A stretch of DNA of 64,000 nucleotides from Dromiciops gliroides (Eukaryota > Chordata > Mammalia > Microbiotheria > Microbiotheriidae). The notes beneath the pieces were generated by a model. It did no database searches and was not told the origin of the DNA. It worked only from the letters and a program-made list of their open reading frames with translations. This document shows positions 1 through 11,600 of this stretch, piece by piece. The translations under genes were made by a program, and so were the position numbers. The stretch's first letter is position 1. Each line of letters begins with the position of its first letter. The DNA lies in NCBI RefSeq assembly GCF_019393635.1, contig NC_057864.1, positions 477,294,617 to 477,358,616 on the forward strand, given 5' to 3'.

Positions 1-370
1 AATGTTTAACATTCATTTTCTTCAACTTTGAGTTCCAAATTTTCTCCCTCCCTCCCCTCGTGGTTCATTGAGAAGGCAAGCAATTTGATATTGGTTGTTC
101 ATGTGCAGTCAGGCACAATATATTCCCATATTAGTCATGTTGTGAAAGAAGACGCGGATCAAAACAAAAGTTGGAAAAAGTATTCTTCGGTCTGCATCCG
201 GACTCTAGTCCTGAAATCTTTCAGAGCTTTTGTCTTGAGCTCACTGCTACTGTGTAGATTATTTTCCAGGTTCTGCTCACCTCAGTCCTCATCAGCACAT
301 ACAGGTCATCCCTTTTGTCACTCCTTTGGCACAATGGTATTCCATCACATTCATTTGCTGTAACTTGCCC
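1..370 (-). mobile_element. LINE (L1-family) 3' end fragment
   Basis: Reads as the reverse complement of the common marsupial L1/HAL1 3' tail: TTTGAGTTCCAAATT and CTCCCTCCCTCCC, then CATATTAGTCATGTTGTGAA and TTCTGCTCACCTC. The same words recur at 48140-48630 and 56655-57480. Truncated by the window edge on the left. Confidence 0.6.
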
Positions 371-1960
371 AGATTTCTGGAGTATGAGGCTAGAGTGTAG
401 GTAGAGCCTAAGGACTCTGCGCTGCCAGTTGAATCACTCCTGATCACACACCTTCCCCTGCCCAGAAACCTGAAGAGGCTCCCACATGCTACCAGGGGCG
501 TCTGACTTTCTTGGCCTAGACCTCTGCGTAGCCTAACCCACTCTTCTGGACTTTGCTCCCATGACTTCCCAGCATGGATAGTCTGTCCTAGTAGACTGAT
601 TTCCTTACTGCTCCTCAACTCAATTTTAAACTCCTTGAGGCTCTCTTAAGGGATTTTATATCCCTGGCTTAGAGTTACACACACAGTAGGTGTTGAAGAA
701 ATACTTGAATAAACAAATGAAAAGTCCCTTTTAACTCCCAGTGAGACACCTCCTCTTCCTTACCCAGAGAGGGTCGCTCCTGTCTTCTTTCTCTTTGAGA
801 ACACATTTTCATTTCCCAGCAGCTCTCAGCAATGGAGTAGGGTGACCTTGGCCCTATTAAATTTAAATTATTATGTTTGGCTCCCAATTCTAGCCTGTTG
901 ATATCTTTTAAAATCTTTGTTCTGTCAACCAGCATTTTATTTTATAAGACCAGTTTTATATCATCCATAAATGTAATTAACGTGTGCCTTTTGTGCCTCT
1001 TGTCCTTTCCCCTCATTATTTTTCTCCTGGGGAGATTTCCTTCCAGGTTGACATTCAGGCCATTCTCTGGATACCCTTGTTTAATTGGTTCCTAATACGT
1101 GTTGCTGTCCAGTCCCTAGCTCTTAATTCTGTCTGTAGGGATAGAATAAGCAGCTTTGCTGAATCCAAATTGTGTCAAACTTTTATGAAGCCAAATCAAA
1201 AAGGATCTGCAGGATTTCTCTGATTTGTAGTTTCCTTTCAGGAAAGGTAAGGAGGTTGGTCTGCTATGACTTGTTCTTATGGGAGTGATCACCACTGCTC
1301 TTTCTGAATGCTCACTAATCATATCTTCAGTCAGTCCTGGAATTTTGCTGGGAATTTACTCAAGGTTCATTGGTGTGTAGCTTTAAGGATGTGCCTCCTT
1401 TTCTTTGAAAACTGGCATGGCAGGCACTCATTTCTCCTCCTTGGGTCACTCTCTAATTCTTCATGATTCCTGAGAGATCTCCAATAGCAGGGCAGCCCCC
1501 ATGTTCCTATCTTCCTTGGGTATTCATAGGATAGTCTTCTTCCAGGCCTGGTGACTCAGATTAATTGAGGGCAGGTGAGTGGGTTTATTTGCCAATCCTA
1601 TGGTCACCCGAGGTTATTCCCAGATGACCACTTTTATTTTAAACTTCCTATTCTGAAGATGGTTCTCCTTACAAGAAAAAAGCAGAAACCACACAAGAGT
1701 TGCTAGTACCATCTTCCTTGCCATTATTTTTTGTCCCAAGCACTTAAAATAGGTATTGTAAGTTTCCCTTATTTCTCTCTTGCTGTTTTCTCCTGCTTAA
1801 CATGTGGTTCACAAAAGTCCCTTTTTTTGTTCTTAGTACTTTTTTGCAAACCTCAGTTTATAATACTCTTTAGAATATTCTTACCTATCCATAGAGAACC
1901 GTGGCATTCTTAGAAAGAAAAAAAAAAGGTCCTCTGTTACTTTCCTTATATGTCCTCTTT
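371..1960 (+). other. POR intron sequence without recognised exon
   Basis: I see no splice-bounded coding exon and no clear young repeat. The short open frames here are unrelated to POR. Confidence 0.5.
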
Positions 1961-1988
1961 AAGATCTAGGTTTCCCAAAGGAATCAAT

Positions 1989-2141
1989 GGGGGCAGCTAG
2001 GTGGCTCAGTGGATAAAGCACTGGCCCCGAATTCAGGAGGACCTAAGTTCAAATCTGGCCTCAGACACTTGACATTTACTAGCTGTGTGACCTTGGGCAA
2101 GTCACTTAACCCTCATTGCTCCACCCCCCCCCCCAAAAAAA
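1989..2141 (+). mobile_element. MAR1/WSINE1-type SINE
   Basis: Starts GGGGGCAGCTAGGTGGC, has tRNA-like box B (GAGTTCAAATCTGGCC), then GTGACCTTGGGCAAGTCACT and a C-run plus A-run tail. A direct duplication flanks it: 1961-1987 and 2141-2167, 27 bases with one difference. Confidence 0.9.
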
Positions 2142-2177
2142 AGATGTAGGTTTCCCAAAGGAATCAAAATAAAGGAA

Positions 2178-2432
2178 AAAGACTCATGTTTGTTTTGTTG
2201 TTCAGTTGTGTCTGACTTTTCATGACCCCGATGGACCATAAAACATCAGTACTTTTCTTGGGGTTTTCTTGGCAAAGATACTGGAGTGGTTTGCCATTTC
2301 CTTCTCTAGTAGATTCAGGCAAACAGGATAAGTGACTTGCCCAGGGTCACATGGTTAATAAGTGCCTGAGGCTGGATTTGAACTAAGGTTGTACTCTATC
2401 CACTGAACCATCTAGTTGATCCATAAGCACAA
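2178..2432 (-). mobile_element. Long CORE-SINE (MAR-type with GTTGTTCAG tail)
   Basis: Reads GTTGTTCAGTTGTGTCTGAC, TTTTCTTGGCAAAGATACTG, then GTGACTTGCCCAGGGTCACA and a decayed tRNA-like head at the right. The same arrangement recurs at 43015 and 43848 (minus) and 32156, 53093, 59552 (plus). Confidence 0.8.
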
Positions 2433-2435
2433 AAG

Positions 2436-3320
2436 TAGTTATAGCAGCTCTTTTTTTGTGGTGGCAAAGAATTGGAAACTGTAGGGATGCTTGTCCATTA
2501 ATTGGAGGGTGATTGAACAAGTTGTGGTATATGATTGTGATGGAATACCATTGTGCTATATCAAAAATGATGAAGGTGGGTGGCTTCAGAAAAACCTGGC
2601 CCAGAGAGATTAAAAAAAGGGGAAAGGACCTATTTGTACGAAACTATTTATAGCAGCTCTTTTTGTGGTAGCTAAGAATTAAAAACTGAGGAGATGACCA
2701 TCAGTTGGGCAGCGGCTAGATAAGTTGTGACATGTGATTGTAATGGATGTTACTATTGTTAATTACTAATATTTCAATGAGAAATGACAAATAGGTTGAC
2801 TTCAAAGAGACTTATATGAACTGATACAGAGTCAAACGAGCAGGACCAAGAGATCACTGTGTGCAGTAACAGCAATATTTAGTATGACGAAGAACTATGA
2901 ATGACTTAGCTATTTTCAGCAATACAGTGATCCAAGACAATCCAAAGAAGTCATGATGAAAAATGCTATCCATCTCCAGAGAAAGAACTGATGTCTGAAT
3001 ACAGACTGAAAGCATACTATTTTTCTTTTTCTCCTTCCTCCCTTCCTCCCTCCCTCCCTCCCTGCCTTCCTTCCTCACCCTCCCAACCCCCGCCTTTGCC
3101 TCTCTCTCTGTCTGCTTGCACAAAATGACTAATATGGAAATGTTTTACACAGTTGCATGTGTAAAATGTATATCAGATTGCTTACTATCTTGGGGGTAGA
3201 GAAGTAGGAAGAGAGAGAATTTGGAACTCAAAATCTTAAAAAAATGTTAAAATTGTTTTTACATGTAATTATGTGGAAAAGAAAATATGATTAAAAATTT
3301 AAAAATTTTTTAAAAAGAAA
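2436..3320 (+). mobile_element. LINE (L1-family) 3' ends, two overlapping copies
   Basis: TAGCAGCTCTTTTTGTGG occurs at about 2441 and again at 2651. The second copy runs through CAATACAGTGATCCAAGACA, CTCCAGAGAAAGAACTGATG, a pyrimidine repeat (3015-3082), ATATGGAAATGTTTTACA and an A/T tail. These are the plus-strand form of the 3' end seen inverted at 27505-28175. Confidence 0.65.
3015..3082 (+). repeat. (TTCC)n-rich simple repeat
   Basis: Pyrimidine tract of TTCC and CTCC units inside the LINE 3' end. Confidence 0.8.
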
Positions 3321-3324
3321 GAAA

Positions 3325-3700
3325 AACCTGGGAAGATCTATATGAACTGATTAAGAGTGAAGTGAGAAGAAACAAGAGAATAGTCTACATAGTAACAGCA
3401 GTATCGATGATCAGTTGTGAGAGAAAGTCCTAGTAACTGATCAACATGATGATCCACAATAATTCCAAAGGGCCTGTTATGAAACATGCTCTCCCCCTCT
3501 GGAGAGATGATGCACTCTGAGTGCAAATGGAGGCAGATTTGTGTGTCTGTGTGTGTGCAACATGGCTAACGTGGAAATGTTTTACGTGACTTCAAATGTA
3601 TAATGGGGATTGTATTTTTAGCCTTCTCAGTGGGTGGGGGAGGGAGGGAGAGAATGTGGGACTGAAAAGAAACATTTTCAATTAAAAAAAATTCAAATCA
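3325..3700 (+). mobile_element. LINE (L1-family) 3' end, third copy
   Basis: Begins with AACCTGGGAAGATCTATATG and passes through AGTAACAGCAGTA and ATGGCTAACGTGGAAATGTT to an A-rich end at about 3690. It is a more decayed copy of the element just to its left. Confidence 0.6.
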
Positions 3701-3789
3701 GATCCAAGCTGGGTTTCTGAAGGTGTTCTCCTTGTGGCCACATCAGATTCTTGGCCCCTTCTCCTTTCTTCCTTAAAAAGATAATTTGT

Positions 3790-3942
3790 GGGGGCAGCTA
3801 GGTGGCGCAGTGGATAGAGCACCGGCCCTGGAGTCAGGAGTACCTGAGTTCAAATTTGGTCTCAGACACTTAACACTTACTAGCTGTGTGACCCTGGGCA
3901 AGTCGCATAACCCCAGTTGCCTCACTAAAAAAAAAAAAAAAA
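3790..3942 (+). mobile_element. MAR1/WSINE1-type SINE
   Basis: GGGGGCAGCTAGGTGGCGCA, box B GAGTTCAAATTTGGTC, GTGTGACCCTGGGCAAGTCG and an A16 tail. It faces the inverted copy at 4003-4152. Confidence 0.9.
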
Positions 3943-4002
3943 AGCCATGGGAAGCACTTATGAATGAAATCCTGCTCATAAAGCAGCCAATTATCTTTTA
4001 TT

Positions 4003-4152
4003 TATTTTTTTTTTTTTAGTGAGGCAATTGGGGTTAAGTGACTTGCCCAGGGTCACACGGCCAGTAAGTGTTAAGTGTCTGAGGCCAGATTTGAACTCAG
4101 GTACTCCTGACTCCAGGGCCGGTGCTCTATCCACTGCGCCACCTAGCTGCCC
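4003..4152 (-). mobile_element. MAR1/WSINE1-type SINE, inverted
   Basis: T-run, then AGTGAGGCAATTGGGGTTAA, and the mirrored tRNA-like head ending CACCTAGCTGCCC. It forms an inverted pair with the SINE at 3790, only 60 bases apart. Confidence 0.9.
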
Positions 4153-4165
4153 TTCCCATGGCTTT

Positions 4166-5503
4166 TGAGATGCTTTGAATGGCTTTTTAAAATTTCAGAT
4201 CATGGGATCTTCGACAATGTTTCTGAAAACGGTTCAATTTACTTTCTTAAAGTCTAGGGTTCTCTTGAGACTGCCCAGTGCTGTCCTCCTTAAGTATCAT
4301 GGACTCTGAAGAGACAGGCACCACACTCCAGTCCCTAATGGCCATTCCTTCGGCTTCCTAAGCCTTCTGAGAGGAAATCCTCTTAGCCAGGAAGGGGCTT
4401 GGAGAAGGCTTGGACCTGTGATGGTGCTGGTGCAGAGAACATTCCTTCTGCCAGTGCAGATTGGCACTTTCTCTGAATCTCACACTCAGGGAGCTGCTCG
4501 GAGGGTTTCAGTGATATGTCCCTTAAAGTGCTATATTATTCCAAGTCATGGCTGCAGTTTCTTGGTAGTTGAAGCCACCTATCTCTGGCCAGTTTGGTCT
4601 TCCTCCAGAGTTCCAGTGCTCTCTGGGCGGGCCAATCTCAGCTGAATGCAGAGGTTTCTTCTCTTTCCTGTGATCACCCCCTCCTGTTGTCTGCTGTGCT
4701 TGCTTCCTGTCCCCATAGACTTCCACAGCAGAGGATCTCTCTGCTCTTTACCCTGGCCCCCAACCAGGCCCTGGGCTACATACCTTCGAAGTTCTGTCAG
4801 CCTCCAGCTCTCCAGGACACTGGGTTTCGTGCCAGCATCACAGTGCCTCTTGTCGACATCTGAAGGCCCAAGCACCATTTCTGTCTTTGCTCACGACAGT
4901 TTCCTACAGACTGCTAAGGCCCTCTGCCCTGTGTAATGTGTATCTGTGGCTCTCTTCAGTGTCTGGTTGGGTCACTATGCCTGCCTGGGTTTCTCTGTCT
5001 CCCTCCAGTTTGAGTTTAAAGTTCTCTGTATCAGATCACGTCTCTCTGCAAAAGTATATTCTCAGACCTTGTTCTGGGTACTCTGCCCTGTTAAGAATCC
5101 CTGATCTTAGAACCTGCTTTTCAGTATTCGCATTGCTAGACAGGTTGTATCTTTGAGAATCAGTCTTTTAGATTTGGGGCCAGACACCAGCAGGAACCAG
5201 GTCTGCAGAACCCAGGGGGCCAAGAGCCTGGATTCAAAATGGATTTTCTTGTGTGAACCAAAAACTGGCTGGGGGGAGGAGTTCCAAGAGGGGACTGAGC
5301 ATCACTGGACAAAGTGTCTGGCTTTCTCAGGTAACCACATTCATTTGAATGTAAAAGTTTCGGGTACACACTACCCAGCTCCTTCAACTCTCAGTCTATT
5401 GGTGTTGACTGGGCAAGTGCTGTGCTTTCCCAGGTAGACAGGGCTCCTCCCCAATACTTGGCCATTGCGGCGTTGGCCCTGACTCTCATTCTTGTTTTCT
5501 TAG
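4166..5503 (+). other. POR intron, unique sequence
   Basis: No repeat of the young families and no exon with POR homology. It leads to the pyrimidine-rich acceptor before 5504. Confidence 0.5.
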
Positions 5504-5653
5504 GCGGATTTGAGCAGCCTTCCAGAAATAGAGAATGCCCTGGCAGTGTTTTGCATGGCCACCTATGGGGAGGGGGACCCTACGGACAACGCCCAGGACT
5601 TCTATGACTGGCTACAAGAGACAGATGCTGATCTCTCTGGTGTCAAATATGCG
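5504..5653 (+). CDS. POR: POR exon, FMN domain (human exon 5 equivalent)
   Basis: Encodes 50 residues, phase 0 at both ends, after a pyrimidine tract and TAG acceptor and before a GTGAGT donor. It contains [20 protein letters not shown], whose Tyr is the known FMN-stacking Tyr140. Confidence 0.97.
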
Positions 5654-8600
5654 GTGAGTCATCTTGCCCTTCATTCCCACTGTCCTCTGAGGACTTGTGG
5701 GCTGGACTTGATGCTCTGGGGCCCTTGGCTCTATGTGCCAGTCCTAGGCTGCAGGGCCCTGCTGTCCCAGCACAGCCCACCTGGGAGACCAGAGTCTATC
5801 CTCGTTCCCTTGTCATGGTGGGCGTTGCTGTTGGCAGAAGGGGCTCTGAGCCCCCTCCTGAAGCCTAGATCAAGGCTTGGAAGGGAAATGACCGAAAAGG
5901 AGGCCCCGTGGTGCCTTCTCTGCCTCCCCCTTTGGCGATCATCCGCCATGTCTAAGAGGGCCACCATGGAAGGCTGTGGGGGAGGAGGAGGAGGCCGACA
6001 GGAAGCTTGTTTCTAATAGGGCCTGATCTTGGGGAGCCTCGAGGAGGCACCTGGGCCAGCCTGGCACAGAAACCCACTCCTGCGGTACCCTTGGGTCCTG
6101 TTTTACAGCTTGGTCCATTTTCCTTTAGGAGTCAAAGGCAAAATACGTATGCAGAGGGAGGACTCTCAGGTTGGGGAGGGGCTGGCCCTGGGGGGAGCAA
6201 GTCCAGGCTGTGTAGGGGTTTCACTCCACCTGGTATAGGCACCTCAGGTTTGGAACCTCAGGGGGAGTCCTGTAGGCTCACAGACTCTAGAGGACCTGAG
6301 AGAAGAGGGGTTTCCTGGGGCAAGAGAACTGCAGGAGAGCCACTGCTGGGGGCCCTGCCTAGAGGCACGAAGAAACAGACACTTCACTTAACAGTGGGAG
6401 CAGCTGGGGAACAGCTGGGGGGCAGCTGGGGGCATCCAGGCAAATTGTGGGCTGCTTTTTCTCTGAGGAGCACCTGGTGAGCAAAGGGCGTGTCAGGCTT
6501 GTGCCTTTAACCCTTGATTGCTGGTCAGGGTGGGTAGGACCAAAAGGGATCCATGATGATTCATTTCCCACTGCTGGCATGGGAGGCTCATCTTATCAGT
6601 TCAGATACGTTAGGTATTAGCCCAGAGTCTTATGATGGAGTTTCGGATGGGAAATGGCAAACCCGTCATGTTCCTTACAGTTGAGCTCTGCCGGTTGAAG
6701 TCCATCCTTAGCCCCCATCTATCTTTTCCCACAAAACCAAGATGGCTATGGGATAAGGCCTCATTGCTCCCTTTTCTTGCTGCAGGTGTTTGCTCTTGGG
6801 AACAAGACCTACGAACACTTCAATGCAATGGGGAAATATGTGGACAACAGACTGGAGCAGTTGGGTGCTCAGCGGATATTTGAACTGGGCTTGGGAGACG
6901 ATGATGGGAAGTGAGTGAGCCTGTGGCCTGGGCCTGACAGAGCTAAGAGCCCCCTCTCAGCAGCCGTAACTGTCGAGCGTGGGGTACTGGCTCCATCTTA
7001 GTCTTCGTAGTGCTTGTAATTGGAGACCTCCTCCTGGGGTCCCCTTGTTGACTTCAGGGGGATTTCTCCTATGCTGGCTCTCCATCCCCTAAGGCCTCCA
7101 CCTCTGACTTTCCCCTTTTTCTTGGCCTCCTGAGGGCTGCTGGAGGCCTGACTGTGGCCCCTTTCCTTAGGCATTACAGCTTTGCAGAAGTGACTGGGCT
7201 GCAGCCCCCTAACTGGGCAGTGCTCTCCGGGCTGCTGAGAACAGAGCACTGCATGTTTCTGTCTCCTTTGATCTTTGTTCACAAGAGAGCAGCAGGGCCT
7301 TGGTGGCTCTGGCTCGGGGGTCAGAGTCTGCCAGCCCCCAAGGCCCCTCCCTCCCCCACCTCTCCTTTCCCCTTCCATTTTTCTCCTCTCTCTGTCCTTG
7401 GCAATGACCTTTTCCTTCTCTGTGGCTCATTCTTTGGCTTTCCACAGTTTGGAGGAAGATTTTATCACCTGGCGAGAGCAGTTCTGGCCAGCTGTTTGTG
7501 AACACTTTGGAGTGGAAGCTACTGGTGAGGAGTCCAGGTGAGCATGGGTACTGAGCCCTTCCGAGAGGACCGGACAGCCAGAGGGGGAGAAGCACTTGGG
7601 CCAGTCGGGACGGGCGCCTCTGAAAATAGCAGGGAGGCCAGCTGCCCTCCGTCAGCCCTGGGAGGCTGGCTTGCTTCAGTCCTCCTTTGCTGCAGCCTCA
7701 GGCTCTGGGTTCAGATGCCATCAGGCAGAGCTGAGACTCCCTGGCTACGCTTTGGGTGGCAGTATCTCTTCTGGCCCAGTAACTTGGGCCGCTGAGCCTG
7801 TAACTGGGCTTTGGTTCTGCTCAGCCCAATAGCTGGGAGGAGGGACTCTGATGGGATGAGATGGTGTTCTAGGGAAGGACTGAGGGCCTGTGCCCCCTTG
7901 GGAGTCCCCGAGAGGCTTTTTGACCTCTACTAGTCTGTGTGCCTCACAGAGACTTTCCTCAGGCCACGTTGTCACTGAGCAGGTCAGGTCCTTGGGGCAG
8001 GGGCAGATTGCTTCCCTGGAAGGCCTAGCATGAAAGAGCCCCACTCATTTTAGCTCAGTCTCCTGCTTCTCCAAGGTCCCAGAGCAGCTACCATCCCACA
8101 TGGAAGTGCTGCTTGTTTCCCAGAAGCCCTTCCTGCCTCCTGCCAGCCTCTACCTTTGCCACACACTGGCAATCTCCCAGTGCCCCTCATGAAGACACTG
8201 CTCATTCCATTCTGGCCCCTTCTGCTGTGGCACACGCCAGCCTGTCACTGTTTCTTCCCGTGTACTCCCCAGAACCCAAGACAGCATTTCAGATGAGCTC
8301 TGGCCAGTGAGAAGCGCCCCACAATCCCACAGTGCTCACAACTATCCTAGGGCATTATGACATTTGACCTAGAGCTCTTTTTCACATGAACCACACACAG
8401 CAAAGCCAAGTTTTGTCCTCCAACCTCTTTCTATGCAGTTGTGTGCACGTGATGCTAGAGGTGACCCTGATAAACATCTTCCTAGTTTGGGGCCACTCTG
8501 CTGAGCATTTTGTAACAATTGGAGTGACGCCACCTGCTGGAGAGTTACTGTAGGAAAGCTCCACCATGAGGAGAAGGTTCCAATTATTCCTCAAGTCCCC

Positions 8601-11600
8601 AGCCCTGGAATTTGTGTTTACTTGGATTCATTTCTTGCACATGGGAAGGTCTTTTTTGAGACATATATTCTTTTTCCTCAACTGGACCCCAATGGGCTTG
8701 CCCAGCCCCCACCTGAATATCTGGCAACCCCCCACCCCTGTTAGTGCATGGGCAGTCACTCCTGCCTCCCTAACTTTTCAATTCTGCTTTTTAGCATTCG
8801 TCAGTATGAGCTGGTGGTGCACACAGATGAGAACATGAACAAAGTGTACACCGGAGAGATGGGCCGGCTAAAGAGCTATGAGAACCAGAAACCGTAAGTC
8901 AGGGTCAGGGTGCCAATGTTGAAGTGGGCGGCTGCCCTCTAGCACCTGGCTCAGGTGGGCAGATCTGGGGCTGTGCCCCTGAAGGTGGATGGGGGAGGAG
9001 AGTGTGTGTGAGTGTGTGTGTGTGCATGTGTGTGAGTGTGCACACACAAACATCCCAGAAGAGCCACCAGAGTGAGGTGCTCTATCCACTGTGCCACCTA
9101 GCTGCCCCAGCAATTGGCTTTTTTTACTAAGCAGGCCAGTGGACTTGCCCAGGGTCACACAGCTAGTAAGTGTCAAGTGTCTGAGGCCAGATTTGAACTC
9201 GGGTCCTTCCTGAATCCAGGGCCTTATCCACTGCACCACCTAGCTGCCCCCATAAACAGCCTATATTTTCATTGAAACCCTTTCAGCTTCCGCCTTTGGA
9301 GAGGATCACCATTTACACAAACGTGTCTTTCTAGAAAGAACCCTAAGTACATGCTGTCCTCCTTTGGCAGGCAGCAGGGGCTGGGGGAAGGGGTACTCAT
9401 CAGATAGATCAAGAGTAAGAGTGACTTGCATAAGGACCCATTGGTAAATGTGAAGGGTTTGGCTCAGGACCCCATGCCCTAGACCCGTGGCCCAGTGCAA
9501 CCGTCAGTCCCATGTCCTGTGTCCTTCTTTGTTCAAACTCCTCTCTTGGGTTCAAGGTCCCTTCAGTAGCAGTGACTGTGGTCCAGCAAATGATACCAAG
9601 GCCAAAGGTCTGTGTCAAGAGAGTTGGACTCCTGATCATAGCCTAATCCAAGTTAATTTGCTAAAAGTCATCTGGGTTCTAGGACTCTGTGTCCGTACCT
9701 GAATGACTGATACAACAAGGCACATTATGCTCCCCTCCCTTCTGCAAAGACAGCTGACCTGGGATGAACTTTGGAGTGTTTTCCACCCAGCCCCACCCTC
9801 CCACCCCCAGCTAACAAATGAAGGGTACCTGAGTTCAGAGGCCTGGAGGGCAGCCCTAACTAGAAGCGTTGCCCCCTGGCCTTCTCTCGGTGATGGAGTC
9901 CTTTGGGGACTGCCTTCATGTTTACCCAATGGGGCAGAGCAGCACACGGCTTCCTCGTGTTCATTTGGGCTTTGAGAAAGCCTTTCTGTGGAACAGATTT
10001 TCCCCCTAAGCTAAAAGGGAGCTTCCCGGAGATTCACTCTTTTGGGGATAGGCATGACCCTCTGAACTGAGCTCCAAGGAGCATAACTGGGGTGAGGGGC
10101 AGGCAGAGAGAAGGGAGGGAGGAAGGGAGGAAGGAAGGAAGAAAGGAAGGAGGGAGGGAGGGAGAGCAGCCTTTTATTCAAAGATGTACCAAGCCCTGGG
10201 CTAAGGGCTTGGAAGGAAAATCTCCCTGGGTCTCTAACAACCACCCTGGGGGATAGGGACTGTTGGTATACCTATTCTACAGTTAAGAAAGCTGAGGCAG
10301 GGGGCAGCTAGATGGTGCAGTGGATAAAGCACTGGCCCTGGATTCAGGAGAACCTGAGTTCAAATCCAGCCTCAGACACTTGACATTTAACTAGCTGTGT
10401 GACCCTGGGCAAGTCACTTAACCCTCATTGCCCTACAAAACAAAACAAATACAAAAAAAAAAAAGAAAGAAAGCTGAGGCAAATGGTTTGGCCCCTGGAT
10501 CACACGGCTCTGAGGTGTCTGAGGTTGGATGAGACTTGGTGTTTCTGACTCTAGGCCCTGCACTCTGTGCACTCCCCACCTTGCTTCCATAGAGGGAAGA
10601 AAACTTGGCCCGATAGCCAGGGAGTTGCATTGCTCCTCGGGCCTTCCTGCCTTGTGGTTGCCCGTCCTCTACCCGACCTCCCCAGAGCAGTGTACCGCAG
10701 GCAGAGGGGAAGGAGCACGGGCTCAACCTTAGATTCCTCTCCTTTCCCTGGCACTTCATCCCCAACAACCTCCGGTTCTCGTCAAAGAGGGCAGTTATGA
10801 GAAAACTGCCTTGTAAACTGAGCATGCCCTATAAGGGTGAGTTGCCGTTGCATCATTGAGCACACCCAGACTGAGAGGGAGGAGAGGAGCCAACTCAGTA
10901 AATGATCTGACTGGCCCAGGAGGCCTTGGGGGATTTCAAGTTGGCTCATGTTGTGCTCGCTGGCCAGGGCCGTCCTGAAGGGACCAGGGCACGTCAGGAT
11001 CATCACCTGCCACTCCCTCAGCTTCCCAGTGTGTGCCATGGCCTCTCGTACCCTGAGAGGGCCACCCGGTCTTGTCATTGTGCTTTGGAACACACCAATG
11101 CCAGATGGGCCAATGGACTTCTCTTTCTTGCAGGCCTTTCGATGCCAAGAATCCATTCCTGGCGACTGTGACCACCAATCGGAAGTTGAACCAAGGAGGA
11201 GAACGCCACCTCATGCACCTGGAGTTAGACATCTCAAATTCCAAAATCAGGTAGGAGACCCCTCCCCCAGTGGGCCTTCCCAGTTCTAGAGCTGGCACAG
11301 CTTCCTGCCAGCCTCTTTTGGGGCCCTCCAGCTGACAGAGGCTGCCTGGACCCCACAGAAACATGGTTGCATTTGGAGTCCTGCTGAGGCCCCCTCCTTA
11401 CTAGGTGTTTGACCTTGAAGGTCATCGCACTCCTGGGCCTCAGCTTCTCACCTGCAAAGGTGACTTGCAGGGGCTTAGCTGTCCCCGAGGGTCCCTCCCA
11501 ACCCCAAGCCTGGTCCTTCAACTTTGATTTCCGTTTCCAGGTATGAGTCTGGGGACCACGTTGCTGTGTATCCAGCCAATGACGCGTCACTCGTTAATCA

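Noticed and set aside
3786-4019. Recurrent peptide with the [21 protein letters not shown] motif
   Set aside because: It is the translation of the MAR1/WSINE1 SINE and recurs at every copy; not a gene.
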